DNA of 64,000 bases from Tepidanaerobacter syntrophicus (GCF_001485475.2 NZ_DF977000.1:310001-374000), one strand, 5' to 3'. Positions 7,849 to 17,359 are shown, counted from the stretch's first letter. Made by a program: numbers and translations. The notes: a model not told the origin generated them from the sequence alone.

Positions 7849-8565
7849 TTGAAGATACATACAAAAGAAGAATTTTACAAAGGATTGATGCATGGGATTC
7901 CGATTGCCCTAGGTTATATACCAGTTTCGTTTACCTTCGGTCTCATGGCGGTAAAAGGCGGCATACCGGCACTAGCTGCAATTTTAATTTCAATGACTAA
8001 CTTAACATCGGCAGGACAATTTGCAGGGATGAATTTGATTATAGAAGGGGCTTCTCTTGTTGAAATAGCTTTAACAACACTTATAGTAAATCTGCGCTAT
8101 ATGCTCATGTCTATCTCTCTTTCACAGAAGCTTTCAAATAAAATACCGGCATTTAAGAAATACATACTTGCTTTCGGAATAACAGATGAGGTTTTTGCAG
8201 TATCTGCCGTGCAGCCGGGGGAGGTAACTTCGTCTTATATGTCAGGCCTTGTTACGCTTCCCTATATCGGTTGGACAATAGGGACAATAATGGGTGCTTT
8301 AGCATCTTCGCTATTGCCTCAAATGCTTCAAAACTCTATGGGTATAGCCCTTTACTGCATGTTTATTGCAATAGTAGTTCCTGCCGCAAAAAAATCTATA
8401 GCAGCTCTTGCAGTAGCTTTAATAGCAATATTTATCAGTTCACTATTTACCTGGGCGCCTCTTATAAGCTCCCTGTCTGCGGGGTGGGTTATTATAATTG
8501 CTACAGTTGTTGCCTCTAGCATTGGAGCCATCGCGTTCCCAAGAGAGGATGATGAATGTGACTAA
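7849..8565 (+). CDS. azlC: AzlC family branched-chain amino acid exporter, large subunit
   Basis: A 238-residue membrane protein whose features match AzlC/YgaZ: the GLMHGIPIALGYIPVSFTFG start, LTSAGQFAGMNLI, and LRYMLMSISLSQK. It forms an exporter of branched-chain amino acids (and analogues) with the small AzlD subunit encoded directly after it. The start is a TTG at 7849 with AGGAAGG about ten bases upstream; no better start is available. A 280-base leader precedes it, but I find no T-box antiterminator sequence in it. Confidence 0.9.
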   Translation: MKIHTKEEFYKGLMHGIPIALGYIPVSFTFGLMAVKGGIPALAAILISMTNLTSAGQFAGMNLIIEGASLVEIALTTLIVNLRYMLMSISLSQKLSNKIPAFKKYILAFGITDEVFAVSAVQPGEVTSSYMSGLVTLPYIGWTIGTIMGALASSLLPQMLQNSMGIALYCMFIAIVVPAAKKSIAALAVALIAIFISSLFTWAPLISSLSAGWVIIIATVVASSIGAIAFPREDDECD

Positions 8566-8872
8566 AACTGATCCATATCTTGCACTTATTGTCATGGCTG
8601 TCGTAACTTATTTAATAAGGGTTGCGCCTATTGCTCTCATAAAAGGAAAACTAAAATCAAGGTTTCTTAAATCTTTTCTGTATTATATGCCCTATGCTGT
8701 TTTAGGAGCTATGACATTTCCGGCAATCCTTTTTTCTACGGGGAATATAGTGGCATCAGCGCTGGGCGGCGCTTTTGCGTTATTTTTAGCTTATCATGAT
8801 CAAGAAATGATAAAAGTTGCAATAGGAGGAATAGCAGTGGCTTATATTTGTCAGCTTTGGCTAGGATTTTAA
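8552..8872 (+). CDS. azlD: AzlD family branched-chain amino acid exporter, small subunit
   Basis: A roughly 106-residue protein with three to four hydrophobic helices, starting near TDPYLALIVMAVVTYLIR and containing LPYAVLGAMTFPAIL-like sequence, as in AzlD. It overlaps the end of azlC by about 14 bases. GAGAGG at 8543-8548 serves a cluster of starts: ATG 8549, ATG 8552 and GTG 8558; the middle one is given. It works as the obligatory partner of AzlC. Confidence 0.87.
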   Translation: MNVTKTDPYLALIVMAVVTYLIRVAPIALIKGKLKSRFLKSFLYYMPYAVLGAMTFPAILFSTGNIVASALGGAFALFLAYHDQEMIKVAIGGIAVAYICQLWLGF

Positions 8873-8904
8873 TATATTAATTTTAATTAAAAGGAAATGC
8901 TTTC

Positions 8905-9384
8905 ATGAACATAGATATTATTTGCGTAGGCAAGATAAAAGAAAAATACCTGCTAGACGGCATAAATGAATATAAAAAAAGACTTTTGCCTTACTGCAAA
9001 TTGCGCATTATCGAAGCCATAGAGCAAAAGGCACCTGAGACCTTAAGCGAAAAGGAGAAAGTTCAGGTATTAGAGCGTGAAGGAAGGGATATTCTCCAAA
9101 AATTAAATCCTTCTTCATATATAATTACATTGTGCATTGAGGGACAGCCGCTTTCCTCCGAAGAAATGGCTAAAAAGCTCAGTGATCTTATGATAGACGG
9201 CAGGTCACATGTTACATTTATCATTGGCGGCTCTTTAGGCCTTTCCCCGGAAGTTAAAGCCCGAGCAGACCTTTCCCTTTCGTTTTCAAAACTTACCTTT
9301 CCACATCAACTGATGAGGCTAATATTGATTGAGCAAATTTATCGATGGTTTAAAATAATACACGGTGAACCGTATCATAAATAA
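8905..9384 (+). CDS. rlmH: 23S rRNA (pseudouridine1915-N3)-methyltransferase RlmH
   Basis: A 159-residue SPOUT methyltransferase of usual RlmH length. Typical sequences are the start MNIDIICVGKIKEKYL, the SAM-binding loop FIIGGSLGLS, and the C-terminal FPHQLMRLILIEQIYRWFKI and GEPYHK. It methylates pseudouridine 1915 in helix 69 of 23S rRNA in assembled ribosomes. ATG 8905 follows AAGGAAA. It is 32 bases after azlD and 73 bases before amj. Confidence 0.96.
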   Translation: MNIDIICVGKIKEKYLLDGINEYKKRLLPYCKLRIIEAIEQKAPETLSEKEKVQVLEREGRDILQKLNPSSYIITLCIEGQPLSSEEMAKKLSDLMIDGRSHVTFIIGGSLGLSPEVKARADLSLSFSKLTFPHQLMRLILIEQIYRWFKIIHGEPYHK

Positions 9385-9457
9385 CAATAGGTAGGCGGCA
9401 GTTATTGATCTCGAATATTTTGCGCACTGAAAAAATCTTATATGAGGGGCTGAGCTT

Positions 9458-10264
9458 GTGGAAGAGTTTGAAAAAATAGCAGTGATTTGCATACTTACCA
9501 TGATAATCCACAGTGTTGATACCCTATCTTACTCAACACGCATAGCCGGTATCCGCACAAAAAAGCTTGCTGTGGCGCTGTCTCTTTTTAACATTATAGT
9601 TCTTGTTTCAAGAACATCAAATATGATTCAAGCTCCTCTTGTAGGAAGCATAGTAGATTCTGCCATCAAGTTTGGCAGGCAGGATATATTAGGCGATTTT
9701 CGGCTAATAATACTGTCGGCCACTATTGGAAGTATCGTCGGCGCTATGTTTATACCTACATTTATTAATATATTTACATATGCCATAAATCGGTTGGAAA
9801 TAGTTGGCTCAGTTCCTAATCTCCTCATGCATACCTTTTCTATAAATGCGCTAAAAAAAGTCAAGAAAAGCATAGCACCTCCCAGCACAAGATATCTCAA
9901 ACAAGTTCGCTATTCAGGCATTCCTATAAGTCTTGTAGTGTATCACACCCTCATAACTTCAATTTACACGGTAGGTATATTGGCATCAGTATACGCAGGC
10001 GTGGTAATACCTGCTTACCGCCTGACGGCAAGTCAGCTTTCCGGCATTATAAACGGTGTGGCTACAGTGCTGTATGCGGTTGTTGTAGATCCGACAGCTG
10101 CCCTAATAACAGATCAAACCCTTCAGGGGAAGCGACCGGCAAAAGATGCCACTTCTCTGGTGACGCTGCTTGTATGCGGCAAGATAGGCGGGACGCTTTT
10201 AGGACAACTCATATTTTTACCGGCTGTAGATATCATAGTTTATTTTACAAAACTTATAATATAA
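9458..10264 (+). CDS. amj: Lipid II flippase Amj family protein
   Basis: A 268-residue integral membrane protein of the Amj (DUF2837) family; in Bacillus subtilis Amj can replace MurJ in flipping lipid II across the membrane for peptidoglycan synthesis. Recognisable segments are TMIIHSVDTLSYSTRIAGIRTKKLA, LVSRTSNMIQAPLVG, and the C-terminal VDPTAALITDQTLQG with GTLLGQLIFLPAV. Start is GTG at 9458, with a GAGGGGC-like site upstream. It appears to be transcribed alone or with rlmH. Confidence 0.88.
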   Translation: MEEFEKIAVICILTMIIHSVDTLSYSTRIAGIRTKKLAVALSLFNIIVLVSRTSNMIQAPLVGSIVDSAIKFGRQDILGDFRLIILSATIGSIVGAMFIPTFINIFTYAINRLEIVGSVPNLLMHTFSINALKKVKKSIAPPSTRYLKQVRYSGIPISLVVYHTLITSIYTVGILASVYAGVVIPAYRLTASQLSGIINGVATVLYAVVVDPTAALITDQTLQGKRPAKDATSLVTLLVCGKIGGTLLGQLIFLPAVDIIVYFTKLII

Positions 10265-10327
10265 ATCTAAAGAGATGTATGGCTGTGAAAAAATAAGCAG
10301 ACATATAGTAAATTTTAAAGATAGTTA

Positions 10328-10356
10328 TTGCATAAATATGCAATATAGTGTATAAT
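10328..10356 (+). promoter_or_regulatory. argGH promoter overlapped by an ARG box
   Basis: TTGCAT (10328-10333) and TATAAT (10351-10356) are 17 bases apart. The palindrome TGCATAAATATGCA at 10329-10342 fits the ArgR half-site pattern TGMATWWWWATKCA exactly and covers the -35 element, so ArgR with arginine should block polymerase here. Confidence 0.82.
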
Positions 10357-10387
10357 TATCAAATAATACGGATACGGAGGTAAAAAT

Positions 10388-11599
10388 ATGAGTAGTAAAA
10401 AAGTAGTATTAGCTTATTCAGGGGGGCTGGATACATCAGTAATAATTCCATGGCTTAAGGAAAATTTTGATTATGATGTAATAGCTGTAGCTGTTGATGT
10501 GGGACAAGGGGAGGAACTGGATCCTCTTAAAGAAAAAGCGATAAAGACAGGTGCAAGCAAGATTTACATAGAAGATGCAAAGAAAGAATTCGTAGAAGAT
10601 TTTATATTTCCAACACTGAAAGCAGGCGCTATATATGAAGGCAAGTATCTTTTAGGAACATCTATGGCACGTCCTGTTATAGCCAAACGGCTTGTAGAAG
10701 TAGCAGAAGCGGAGGGAGCAGAAGCTATAGCCCACGGCGCCACCGGCAAAGGAAATGACCAAGTTCGATTTGAGCTTACGATTAAAGCATTAAACCCTCA
10801 TTTGAAAATAATCGCACCTTGGAGGATGTGGGATATAAAATCACGAGAAGAAGAAATCGAATATGCCCAAAAGCGGGGGATACCCATACCGGTAACTAAG
10901 GAACATCCTTACAGCATGGATCGCAACTTATGGCATCTAAGCCATGAAGGCGGAGACTTGGAAGATCCGGCAAACGAATCAAAGGACGATGTCTGCCTTA
11001 TAGTGACACCACCTGCTAAGGCTCCGGATGTTCCTACATATGTGGAAATAGGCTTTGAAAAAGGTGTGCCTAAGACGATAAACGGCAAAAGTTATGAGCC
11101 GGTAGAACTGATAGAGGAGCTGAACGAAATCGGCGCCAAAAATGGCATAGGAATTGTAGATATGGTAGAAAACCGGTTGGTTGGCATTAAATCTCGGGGC
11201 ATATATGAGACACCGGGGGGAACTATACTTTACCTTGCACATAAAGAATTGGAGTCGATTACCCTTGACCGCCAGACGTCGCACTTCAAGGAACACGTAG
11301 CCCAAAAGTTCGCAGAACTGGTATATGATGGCTGCTGGTATACACCTCTTAGAGAAGCACTGTCGGCTTTTGTAGACAGCACTCAAGAAACCGTAACCGG
11401 TACAGTGCGCATGAAGCTTTATAAAGGAAATTGCACCCCTGCCGGTATTAAATCAGATTATTCACTATATGATGTGGATCTTGCCACATTTGGCGAAGAG
11501 TATGTGTACAACCAAAAAGATGCGGAAGGTTTTATAAACCTTTTCGGCTTGCCGCTTAAGGTTAGAGCCCTTATGATGGAAAGGAATAAGAAGTCATGA
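10388..11599 (+). CDS. argG: Argininosuccinate synthase
   Basis: A 403-residue enzyme condensing citrulline with aspartate using ATP, the seventh step of arginine synthesis. It starts with the PP-loop [15 protein letters not shown] and contains [32 protein letters not shown] and [16 protein letters not shown], all hallmarks of ArgG. Length matches the family. ATG 10388 follows GGAGG. Its stop overlaps the start of argH by four bases (ATGA), so the two are translationally coupled. Regulation is expected from the ARG box upstream. Confidence 0.97.
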   Translation: MSSKKVVLAYSGGLDTSVIIPWLKENFDYDVIAVAVDVGQGEELDPLKEKAIKTGASKIYIEDAKKEFVEDFIFPTLKAGAIYEGKYLLGTSMARPVIAKRLVEVAEAEGAEAIAHGATGKGNDQVRFELTIKALNPHLKIIAPWRMWDIKSREEEIEYAQKRGIPIPVTKEHPYSMDRNLWHLSHEGGDLEDPANESKDDVCLIVTPPAKAPDVPTYVEIGFEKGVPKTINGKSYEPVELIEELNEIGAKNGIGIVDMVENRLVGIKSRGIYETPGGTILYLAHKELESITLDRQTSHFKEHVAQKFAELVYDGCWYTPLREALSAFVDSTQETVTGTVRMKLYKGNCTPAGIKSDYSLYDVDLATFGEEYVYNQKDAEGFINLFGLPLKVRALMMERNKKS

Positions 11600-12978
11600 A
11601 GCTTTGGGGCGGAAGATTTACCAAAGAGGCAGATAAGGCTATGGAACGCTTTAATTCATCCATATCTTTTGACAAGCGCCTTTACAAATACGACATAAAT
11701 GGCAGCATAGCACATGCTGCCATGCTTGCAAAATGCGGCATAATAAGCCGGGAGGATGCAAAAAGCATAATCGAAGGGCTTAAATCTATATTAGATGATA
11801 TAGAAAGCGGAAAGCTTAAAATATCTGAAGATGCAGAGGACATCCATACCTTTATAGAGCAGCAGTTGACCTGCCGTATAGGAACAGCAGGGCAACGCTT
11901 GCATACGGCTCGCAGCCGCAACGACCAAGTGGCTCTTGATATCAGAATGTATTTAAAAGATGCTATAAGTCAAATACAGCAGTTACTAATTTCTCTAATG
12001 GAGACAATTACTGATGTGGCATTTATTCACATAGATACCATAATGCCCGGATATACCCATCTGCAAAGGGCACAGCCGGTGACTCTTGGCCATTATTTGA
12101 TGGCATATTTTCAGATGTTTAAGCGAGATTATGAGCGGCTGGGCGATTGTTATAAAAGAGTTGATATTATGCCCTTAGGCTCAGGAGCTTTGGCTACCAG
12201 TACCTATCCTATAGACAGGCATTTTGTTGCAGAAAAACTCGGATTTTCATCGGTTTCAGAAAATAGTATGGATGCAGTATCAGACAGGGATTTTGAAATA
12301 GAATTTTTAAACTGTGCCGCCTTGATAGGTATGCATCTAAGCCGTTTTTGCGAGGAACTTGTGATTTGGTCCTCCGCAGAGTTTAATTTTATAGAATTAG
12401 ATGACGCGTTTTGCACCGGAAGCAGCATTATGCCACAAAAGAAAAACCCTGATGTTGCAGAGCTTATCCGCGGCAAAACCGGCAGGCTTTATGGTGATCT
12501 TATAAGGCTTTTTACAGTTATGAAAGGCCTACCATTAGCATATAATAAAGATATGCAGGAAGACAAAGAAGCTATCTTTGATGCAGCTGACACTCTTACA
12601 GATTCAATTTCCATATTTTCAGCCATGCTTTCTACCGCGACTTTTCATAAAGATGTAATGTTAAAAGCAGCTTATGGCGGTTTTACAAATGCCACAGACG
12701 CTGCCGATTATCTTGTAAAAAAAGGGATGCCCTTTAGGCAAGCTCATGAAATTATAGGGCGTTTGGTGGTATACTGCATTGAAAACGGCAAAGATTTATC
12801 TACTATTTCCATTGAGGAGTATAAGCAGTTTTCTGACTTATTCGATGAAGATATCAAAGGCGCAATAGATTTAAAGACTTGTATACAAAATAGAAAGGTT
12901 TATGGCGGTCCATCCCGAGAAAGCGTGACTGTCATGATAGATAATGCAAAAAAATTTTTAGAGGAACATAAAAAATAA
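11596..12978 (+). CDS. argH: Argininosuccinate lyase
   Basis: A 460-residue fumarase/aspartase superfamily member that cleaves argininosuccinate to arginine and fumarate. Starts [17 protein letters not shown]; contains [31 protein letters not shown] and the catalytic-loop signature [20 protein letters not shown]. Full family length. It overlaps argG by four bases and converges with the Crp/Fnr gene, with only two bases between them. Confidence 0.97.
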   Translation: MKLWGGRFTKEADKAMERFNSSISFDKRLYKYDINGSIAHAAMLAKCGIISREDAKSIIEGLKSILDDIESGKLKISEDAEDIHTFIEQQLTCRIGTAGQRLHTARSRNDQVALDIRMYLKDAISQIQQLLISLMETITDVAFIHIDTIMPGYTHLQRAQPVTLGHYLMAYFQMFKRDYERLGDCYKRVDIMPLGSGALATSTYPIDRHFVAEKLGFSSVSENSMDAVSDRDFEIEFLNCAALIGMHLSRFCEELVIWSSAEFNFIELDDAFCTGSSIMPQKKNPDVAELIRGKTGRLYGDLIRLFTVMKGLPLAYNKDMQEDKEAIFDAADTLTDSISIFSAMLSTATFHKDVMLKAAYGGFTNATDAADYLVKKGMPFRQAHEIIGRLVVYCIENGKDLSTISIEEYKQFSDLFDEDIKGAIDLKTCIQNRKVYGGPSRESVTVMIDNAKKFLEEHKK

Positions 12979-12980
12979 CT

Positions 12981-13682
12981 TTATTCCACATACCGTCTTA
13001 AAGCCTTGACATCCTTTATTTTGATTGTTGAGCGGTGATAATCGATAATCCCTTCATCTTTCATGCGGCTCATTTCCCGGGACATGGACGGTCGAGATAC
13101 ATTTAAAAAATCTGCCATGTCGTTTCGATTCATGGGTAAAACAAATGTAGTTTTACCCGTTTTTTTATATTGGTCCAGTAAGAAAGCGCTAATTTTACCC
13201 CTCATACTTTTAATTGTCAGATATTCAACCTTCTTATTTAACGCCAAAGCCCGTTCGGATACAATCTTGAGCATATTAAGTATTAGGGTTTTGTGCCATG
13301 GGCACACCTTATCGCACTGACCTGTTATCTTTTTACCTGAAAGAAAAAATACAGCGCAGTCTTCCGAAGCTATAACTGTGGAAGGCCAGACCGGATTTTT
13401 TGAAAATATCACCATCTCTCCAAACATATCCCCGGGCTGCAGTATCGCAATAACCAGCCGATCGCCGGCAGAATTTTCTCTTACTACGGCTGCCTTGCCC
13501 TTCAACAACACCCCCACCGACTCAAAAGCATCTCCTGCCATAGCGATAAGCTCATCCTTTTTGTAATCGCATATCCTCGGCTCAAGACAGCCCATCATGA
13601 GAGACAATTCATCTTTTTTTATTCCTTCAAACAAAAGAGTTTCAGGCAAAACGCTTGCTTTTACATCAAAAATATAAATCAC
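12981..13682 (-). CDS. Crp/Fnr family transcriptional regulator
   Basis: About 233 residues: an N-terminal cyclic-nucleotide-binding-type beta-roll (LLFEGIKKDELSLMMGCLEPR, then LLKGKAAVVRE, LQPGDMFGEM) and a C-terminal winged helix (RNDMADFLNVSRPSMSREMSRMKDEGIIDY). The effector-domain cysteines (CLEPRICDY, CDKVCPWH) could bind a redox cofactor but do not form a classical Fnr cluster. The start is uncertain: GTG 13682 gives a family-like N terminus but a weak ribosome binding site, and an ATG at 13745 is also in frame. It is divergent from a ferredoxin-cupin pair that it probably controls. Confidence 0.85.
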   Translation of the reverse strand: MIYIFDVKASVLPETLLFEGIKKDELSLMMGCLEPRICDYKKDELIAMAGDAFESVGVLLKGKAAVVRENSAGDRLVIAILQPGDMFGEMVIFSKNPVWPSTVIASEDCAVFFLSGKKITGQCDKVCPWHKTLILNMLKIVSERALALNKKVEYLTIKSMRGKISAFLLDQYKKTGKTTFVLPMNRNDMADFLNVSRPSMSREMSRMKDEGIIDYHRSTIKIKDVKALRRYVE

Positions 13683-13689
13683 CCACTTT

Positions 13690-13740
13690 TTGTAGCCATA
13701 GCTACCGAAATATTGTCTATATTTTACTACTATATAGTTA
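13690..13740. promoter_or_regulatory. Divergent promoter region with candidate Crp/Fnr operators
   Basis: The intergenic segment between the regulator and the ferredoxin gene holds GTAGC-CATA-GCTAC (13692-13705) and the perfect palindrome ACTATATAGT (13729-13738). Either may be the operator of the Crp/Fnr protein. The assignment rests on symmetry and location only. Confidence 0.35.
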
Positions 13741-13775
13741 AACATACAACATGTAATTAAAAGAAGGTGAGCATA

Positions 13776-14504
13776 ATGAAAAGAAAAATTGTTACCATAG
13801 ATGAGGAAAAATGCAATGGCTGCGGTCTTTGCGCGAGTGCCTGTCATGAAGGAGCGCTACAGCTTATAGACGGAAAGGCAAAACTTGTATCAGAAACTTA
13901 CTGCGACGGATTAGGCGACTGCCTTCCTAAATGTCCTACAGGAGCAATTACCATAAGGGAGATGGAAGCTGCACCATATAATGAGGAAGCAGTAAAGAAA
14001 AATATGATGGCAAAAAATGCCAAAAACACACAAGATGCCTCAGAAAACAAACTGCCCTGCGGATGTCCTGGCAGCAGAGTAAAAACACTAAATAAGGAAG
14101 ATAATCAAAAAATTGGGTATGCTGCTGTAAAAGAACAATCACGGCTTGCCCAATGGCCCTGCCAGCTAAAGCTTGTTCCGGCAAATGCGCCGTTTCTTGC
14201 CAACGCTCATTTGCTTATAGCCGCCGACTGCACCGCATATGCCTACGCCTCTATCCACAATGACTTTATGAGAAACAGAGTTACGCTGATAGGCTGTCCA
14301 AAGCTTGATAATGTCGATTATACAGATAAGCTTACAGATATTCTAAAATTTAACAACATAAAAAGCGTAACAGTGCTGAAAATGGAAGTTCCCTGCTGTA
14401 ATGGCATCGCAAACGCTGTAAGAGAAGCGCTTATCGCAAGCGGCAAGATGATCCCTTGGAATGTAGTTACTATAAGCACAGAAGGGGATATTATCGAGGA
14501 TTGA
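13776..14504 (+). CDS. 4Fe-4S dicluster ferredoxin-domain protein
   Basis: A 242-residue protein with an N-terminal dicluster ferredoxin domain (CNGCGLCASACHEGAL, then CDGLGDCLPKCPTGAI), a basic linker with CGCPG, and a C-terminal alpha/beta domain of about 130 residues with ADCTAYAYASIHNDFM, LIGCPKLDN and MEVPCCNGIANAV. ATG 13776 is preferred because AGAAGGTGA lies just before it; a GTG at 13767 would overlap that site. The same architecture is often seen in anaerobes beside a Crp/Fnr regulator and a small cupin, as here, sometimes with hydroxylamine reductase. A redox or nitrosative-stress role is inferred from that setting. Confidence 0.85.
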   Translation: MKRKIVTIDEEKCNGCGLCASACHEGALQLIDGKAKLVSETYCDGLGDCLPKCPTGAITIREMEAAPYNEEAVKKNMMAKNAKNTQDASENKLPCGCPGSRVKTLNKEDNQKIGYAAVKEQSRLAQWPCQLKLVPANAPFLANAHLLIAADCTAYAYASIHNDFMRNRVTLIGCPKLDNVDYTDKLTDILKFNNIKSVTVLKMEVPCCNGIANAVREALIASGKMIPWNVVTISTEGDIIED

Positions 14505-14592
14505 ATTTAGAACAAGGATGAAATATAAAAAAGATAGAGGTTTACAGATCTTCTACTTTGAAAAACCAAATATATTATACGGGGGATTTTTT

Positions 14593-14919
14593 ATGATAGA
14601 AAAAAGATATGAATTTACCTTTTCGGATGCAAAAACCATTGAAAGAGTCGTATCTGACGATAATGTAGACATAAATCATATGATACTTCCGAAAGGGGAT
14701 GCGCTTCCCGAGCACTATACAAATTCAAATGTGTACATGATTGTAGTAAGAGGCGAAATTTCACTGCAGCTGGGCACACAGGATGAGCACACCTATCCTG
14801 CAGGAAGCATCATAGCAATTCCATATAAGACAAAAATGAATGCACGCAACAATCATGAAGAAGTATTAGAATTTTTTGTGGTTAAGGCTCCAAGCCCTAA
14901 AACTTTTGCCAAAAATTAA
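14593..14919 (+). CDS. Small cupin-domain protein
   Basis: A 108-residue single-domain cupin: MILPKGDALPEHYTNSNVYMIVVRGEI forms the first cupin motif and LGTQDEHTYPAGSIIAIPYKTKMNARN the second. The metal ligands look incomplete (one His in EHY, one in EHTY). ATG 14593 follows GGGGGAT; an upstream ATG at 14518 lacks a good site. It lies 88 bases after the ferredoxin-domain gene and is probably cotranscribed with it. No enzymatic activity can be assigned. Confidence 0.82.
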   Translation: MIEKRYEFTFSDAKTIERVVSDDNVDINHMILPKGDALPEHYTNSNVYMIVVRGEISLQLGTQDEHTYPAGSIIAIPYKTKMNARNNHEEVLEFFVVKAPSPKTFAKN

Positions 14920-14940
14920 GGCATTAGCCTTATCAGCTAT

Positions 14941-14972
14941 GCCGGCGCTTACAGCGTCGGCTTTTCTTTATT
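14941..14972 (+). terminator. Terminator after the cupin gene
   Basis: GCCGGCGCT and AGCGTCGGC form a GC-rich hairpin with a TAC loop, followed directly by TTTTCTTTATTTC. Confidence 0.85.
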
Positions 14973-15087
14973 TCTCAGAATTATTTTTAAATGATTGAAT
15001 CTGCCTGAGTTTAGAATAGAATATGTTAATTTATGCGTAGTTAATATAAAAATTAAGCAAAATTATTTAGAAATGAGCAAAAAACTA

Positions 15088-15116
15088 TTGATTTAAATTT
15101 AGAATCGGTGTATAAT
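15088..15116 (+). promoter_or_regulatory. Sigma-A promoter of the fructose operon
   Basis: TTGATT (15088-15093) and TATAAT (15111-15116) are 17 bases apart, about 75 bases upstream of the regulator gene that begins the operon. Confidence 0.7.
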
Positions 15117-15190
15117 TTAATCAAACGAGAGCAAATAAGCATAAAGATAGTAAATGATTAATTATATAGCGAAAAGCGAGAGTGATTTTC

Positions 15191-15955
15191 GTGTTTGCAG
15201 AAGAAAGACAGCAAAAAATCCTGGAACTCCTTGAAAAAAACAGCAGTATAAAAGTTAAGGAACTTGCAAAGATGTTTGATGTATCCGAGTCTACTATAAG
15301 AAGAGACCTGCAGGAGATGGAAGAAAAACAGCTTTTAAAAAGAACCCATGGGGGAGCAGTTGGAATTAAAAAAATGATATTTGAACCTACTTTCAAGGAA
15401 AAGGAAGACAAAAGCCAAAGAGAAAAATCAATTATTGCAAAAACTGCAGCTTCTTTAATAGAAGATAATGATACCATAATCTTGGATTCGGGCACTACTA
15501 CTCTAGAGATAGCAAGGTGCCTTGAAGCAAAGGACATAACAGTTATAACAAATTCTATTGACATAGCTTCTGAGCTTTCTGAAAGAGACGATGTGGAACT
15601 TGTGATTACAGGGGGATCGCTAAGAAAAAAGACTCGGGCCATGGTAGGACATATAGCAGAAAGCACTATACGTAATTTTAGAGTGGACAAAGCCTTCATA
15701 GGAGCAAATGGAATTTCCGTAAAAGAAGGTATTACAACGCCAAATTTTATCGAAGCTCAAACCAAAAGGGCCATGATGGAGGTGGCTGACAAGGTATATA
15801 TAGTAGCAGATGCTTCCAAGTTTAACCAGGTCTGTTTTTCAGTGATAAGTAGTATCAGAGAAGTAACCGCCATTATAACCAGTGGAGATTTAGATGAAGA
15901 AGTGATAAAGGAATTTGAAGATGCGGGAGGCAAAATCATCATAAAAAATGAGTAA
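15191..15955 (+). CDS. fruR: DeoR family regulator of the fructose operon
   Basis: A 254-residue DeoR-type repressor: N-terminal helix-turn-helix (RQQKILELLEKNSSIKVKELAKMFDVSESTIRRDL) and a C-terminal sugar-phosphate sensing domain (ILDSGTTTLEIARCL, VITNSIDIASEL, VITGGSLRKKTRAMVG, ADASKFNQVCF). Members next to fruK-fruA respond to fructose 1-phosphate. GTG 15191 is preferred because it gives the family start VFAEERQQKI; GTG 15182 is the alternative. It lies 21 bases before fruK and is the first gene of the operon, so it is autoregulated. Confidence 0.9.
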   Translation: MFAEERQQKILELLEKNSSIKVKELAKMFDVSESTIRRDLQEMEEKQLLKRTHGGAVGIKKMIFEPTFKEKEDKSQREKSIIAKTAASLIEDNDTIILDSGTTTLEIARCLEAKDITVITNSIDIASELSERDDVELVITGGSLRKKTRAMVGHIAESTIRNFRVDKAFIGANGISVKEGITTPNFIEAQTKRAMMEVADKVYIVADASKFNQVCFSVISSIREVTAIITSGDLDEEVIKEFEDAGGKIIIKNE

Positions 15956-15976
15956 TTCAAGCGAAAGGGTGACCAA

Positions 15977-16918
15977 ATGCAGATGGTGATTACAGTAACT
16001 CTAAATCCGGCACTAGATAGAACGCTTAATGTGGACAATTTTACCATAGGAACAGTAAACAGGGTAGTCGGGGCAAGATATGACATCGGCGGCAAGGGAA
16101 TTAACGTCTCAAAAGTTCTGAAAAATTTCAATATAGACTCTTTATGTCTCGGCTTCTTGGGCGGAATTTGGGAAGGTTATTTTTTGCAAGAGTTAAAACG
16201 CCGGAATATCTCCTCGAATTTTACCCATATAGACGAGGATACAAGGACTAACACAAAAGTAGTAGATGCCATAAAGGGCACGTTTACAGATATAAATGAA
16301 GCAGGTCCCGAGATAAAAAAATCAGAGCTTGAAAAATTCATGTATACTTTTGAAAATTCATGCAAGAACGGCGATATAGTAATTTTATCAGGGGGAGTAA
16401 GTCCATCGGTGCCTTGCGATATTTACGGGAAACTTATTAAAATAGCCAAGGAAAAAGGAGCTACAACAATACTTGATGCGGAAGAGGAGCTGCTTAAAGA
16501 AGGGGTCAAAGCAAAACCGGATATTATAAAGCCCAATATACACGAACTTACAAAACTCATGAATCTAGATGATGGCTCAGATGATGCCATAATAAAAGCC
16601 GGAAAAAAACTGGTAGGATATGGGATAAAAAAGGTTCTTGTTTCCTTAGGGGAGCGGGGCGCAATATATGTGACGGAAAATGGAGTATACAAGTGCGACG
16701 GATTGAAAGTGCCGGTAAAAAGCACGGTAGGAGCAGGGGATTCTATGGTAGCAGCTCTTGCTTATAGTTTAATAAATGATTTTAGCGATGAATATACGTT
16801 AAAATTTGCAAATGCCTGCGGAGCAGCAACTGTAATGTTGGAAGGCACAGAAGCATGCACTTTAGAGCAAGTTAAAGATTTAGTGGATAATGTTTTCATT
16901 AAGGGGGAAAATTATTAA
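15977..16918 (+). CDS. fruK: 1-phosphofructokinase
   Basis: A 313-residue PfkB-family kinase that phosphorylates fructose 1-phosphate to the 1,6-bisphosphate. It has the ITVTLNPALDRT start, GGKGINVSKVLKNF sugar-binding motif and the C-terminal anion-hole signature KSTVGAGDSMVAALAY with catalytic Asp. Genes for the fructose-specific PTS follow immediately (its stop precedes the EIIA start without a gap), which separates it from tagatose-6-phosphate kinases. ATG 15977 follows AAAGGGTGA. Confidence 0.94.
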   Translation: MQMVITVTLNPALDRTLNVDNFTIGTVNRVVGARYDIGGKGINVSKVLKNFNIDSLCLGFLGGIWEGYFLQELKRRNISSNFTHIDEDTRTNTKVVDAIKGTFTDINEAGPEIKKSELEKFMYTFENSCKNGDIVILSGGVSPSVPCDIYGKLIKIAKEKGATTILDAEEELLKEGVKAKPDIIKPNIHELTKLMNLDDGSDDAIIKAGKKLVGYGIKKVLVSLGERGAIYVTENGVYKCDGLKVPVKSTVGAGDSMVAALAYSLINDFSDEYTLKFANACGAATVMLEGTEACTLEQVKDLVDNVFIKGENY

Positions 16919-17359
16919 ATGGAAATCAGAGACATGTTTTCAAAAGAAAGAACAAGTTTTGATTTAAAGGCAACTACCAAAGAAGAGGTTATAGATGAAC
17001 TTATAGATATTTTATACAAAGACGGAAAGATAACAGATAAAGAAGAATTTAAAAAAGCGGTATTAAAGAGAGAAGAAGAGTTTTCAACAGGTATAGGAAT
17101 GGGAATTGCCATTCCTCATGGCAAAAGCGCCGCAGTTAAAGAAGCTTCAATAGTTTTTGGTAAAAGCACAAAGGGTATCGATTTCAATTCCATGGACGGC
17201 GAGCCGGCTCATTTGTTCTTTCTTATAGCTGTTCCTGAGGAATCTGACGATGTGCATCTTAAGGCTTTAAGCGAGATATCAAGGAGGCTGATGCATGAGG
17301 AAGTAAGGGAAAAACTCTATAAGGCTCAAAGCTTCGAGGATTTTATAGAAGCATTCTAA
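16919..17359 (+). CDS. PTS fructose transporter subunit IIA
   Basis: A 146-residue EIIA of the fructose-mannitol family. The phosphorylated histidine is His67 in GMGIAIPHGKSAAV. It accepts phosphate from HPr and passes it to the IIB domain of the EIIBC protein encoded downstream. It begins at the base after the fruK stop. The gap to the EIIBC gene (134 bases) holds a weak hairpin (GCAAG/CTTGC, 17412-17432) followed by TTTATT, which might tune the ratio of the two proteins. Confidence 0.94.
   Translation: MEIRDMFSKERTSFDLKATTKEEVIDELIDILYKDGKITDKEEFKKAVLKREEEFSTGIGMGIAIPHGKSAAVKEASIVFGKSTKGIDFNSMDGEPAHLFFLIAVPEESDDVHLKALSEISRRLMHEEVREKLYKAQSFEDFIEAF

Noticed and set aside
13776-14504. Hydroxylamine reductase (Hcp) function for the ferredoxin-domain protein.
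   Set aside because: Only the ferredoxin domain and a small C-terminal domain are present; the protein is far too short for Hcp.
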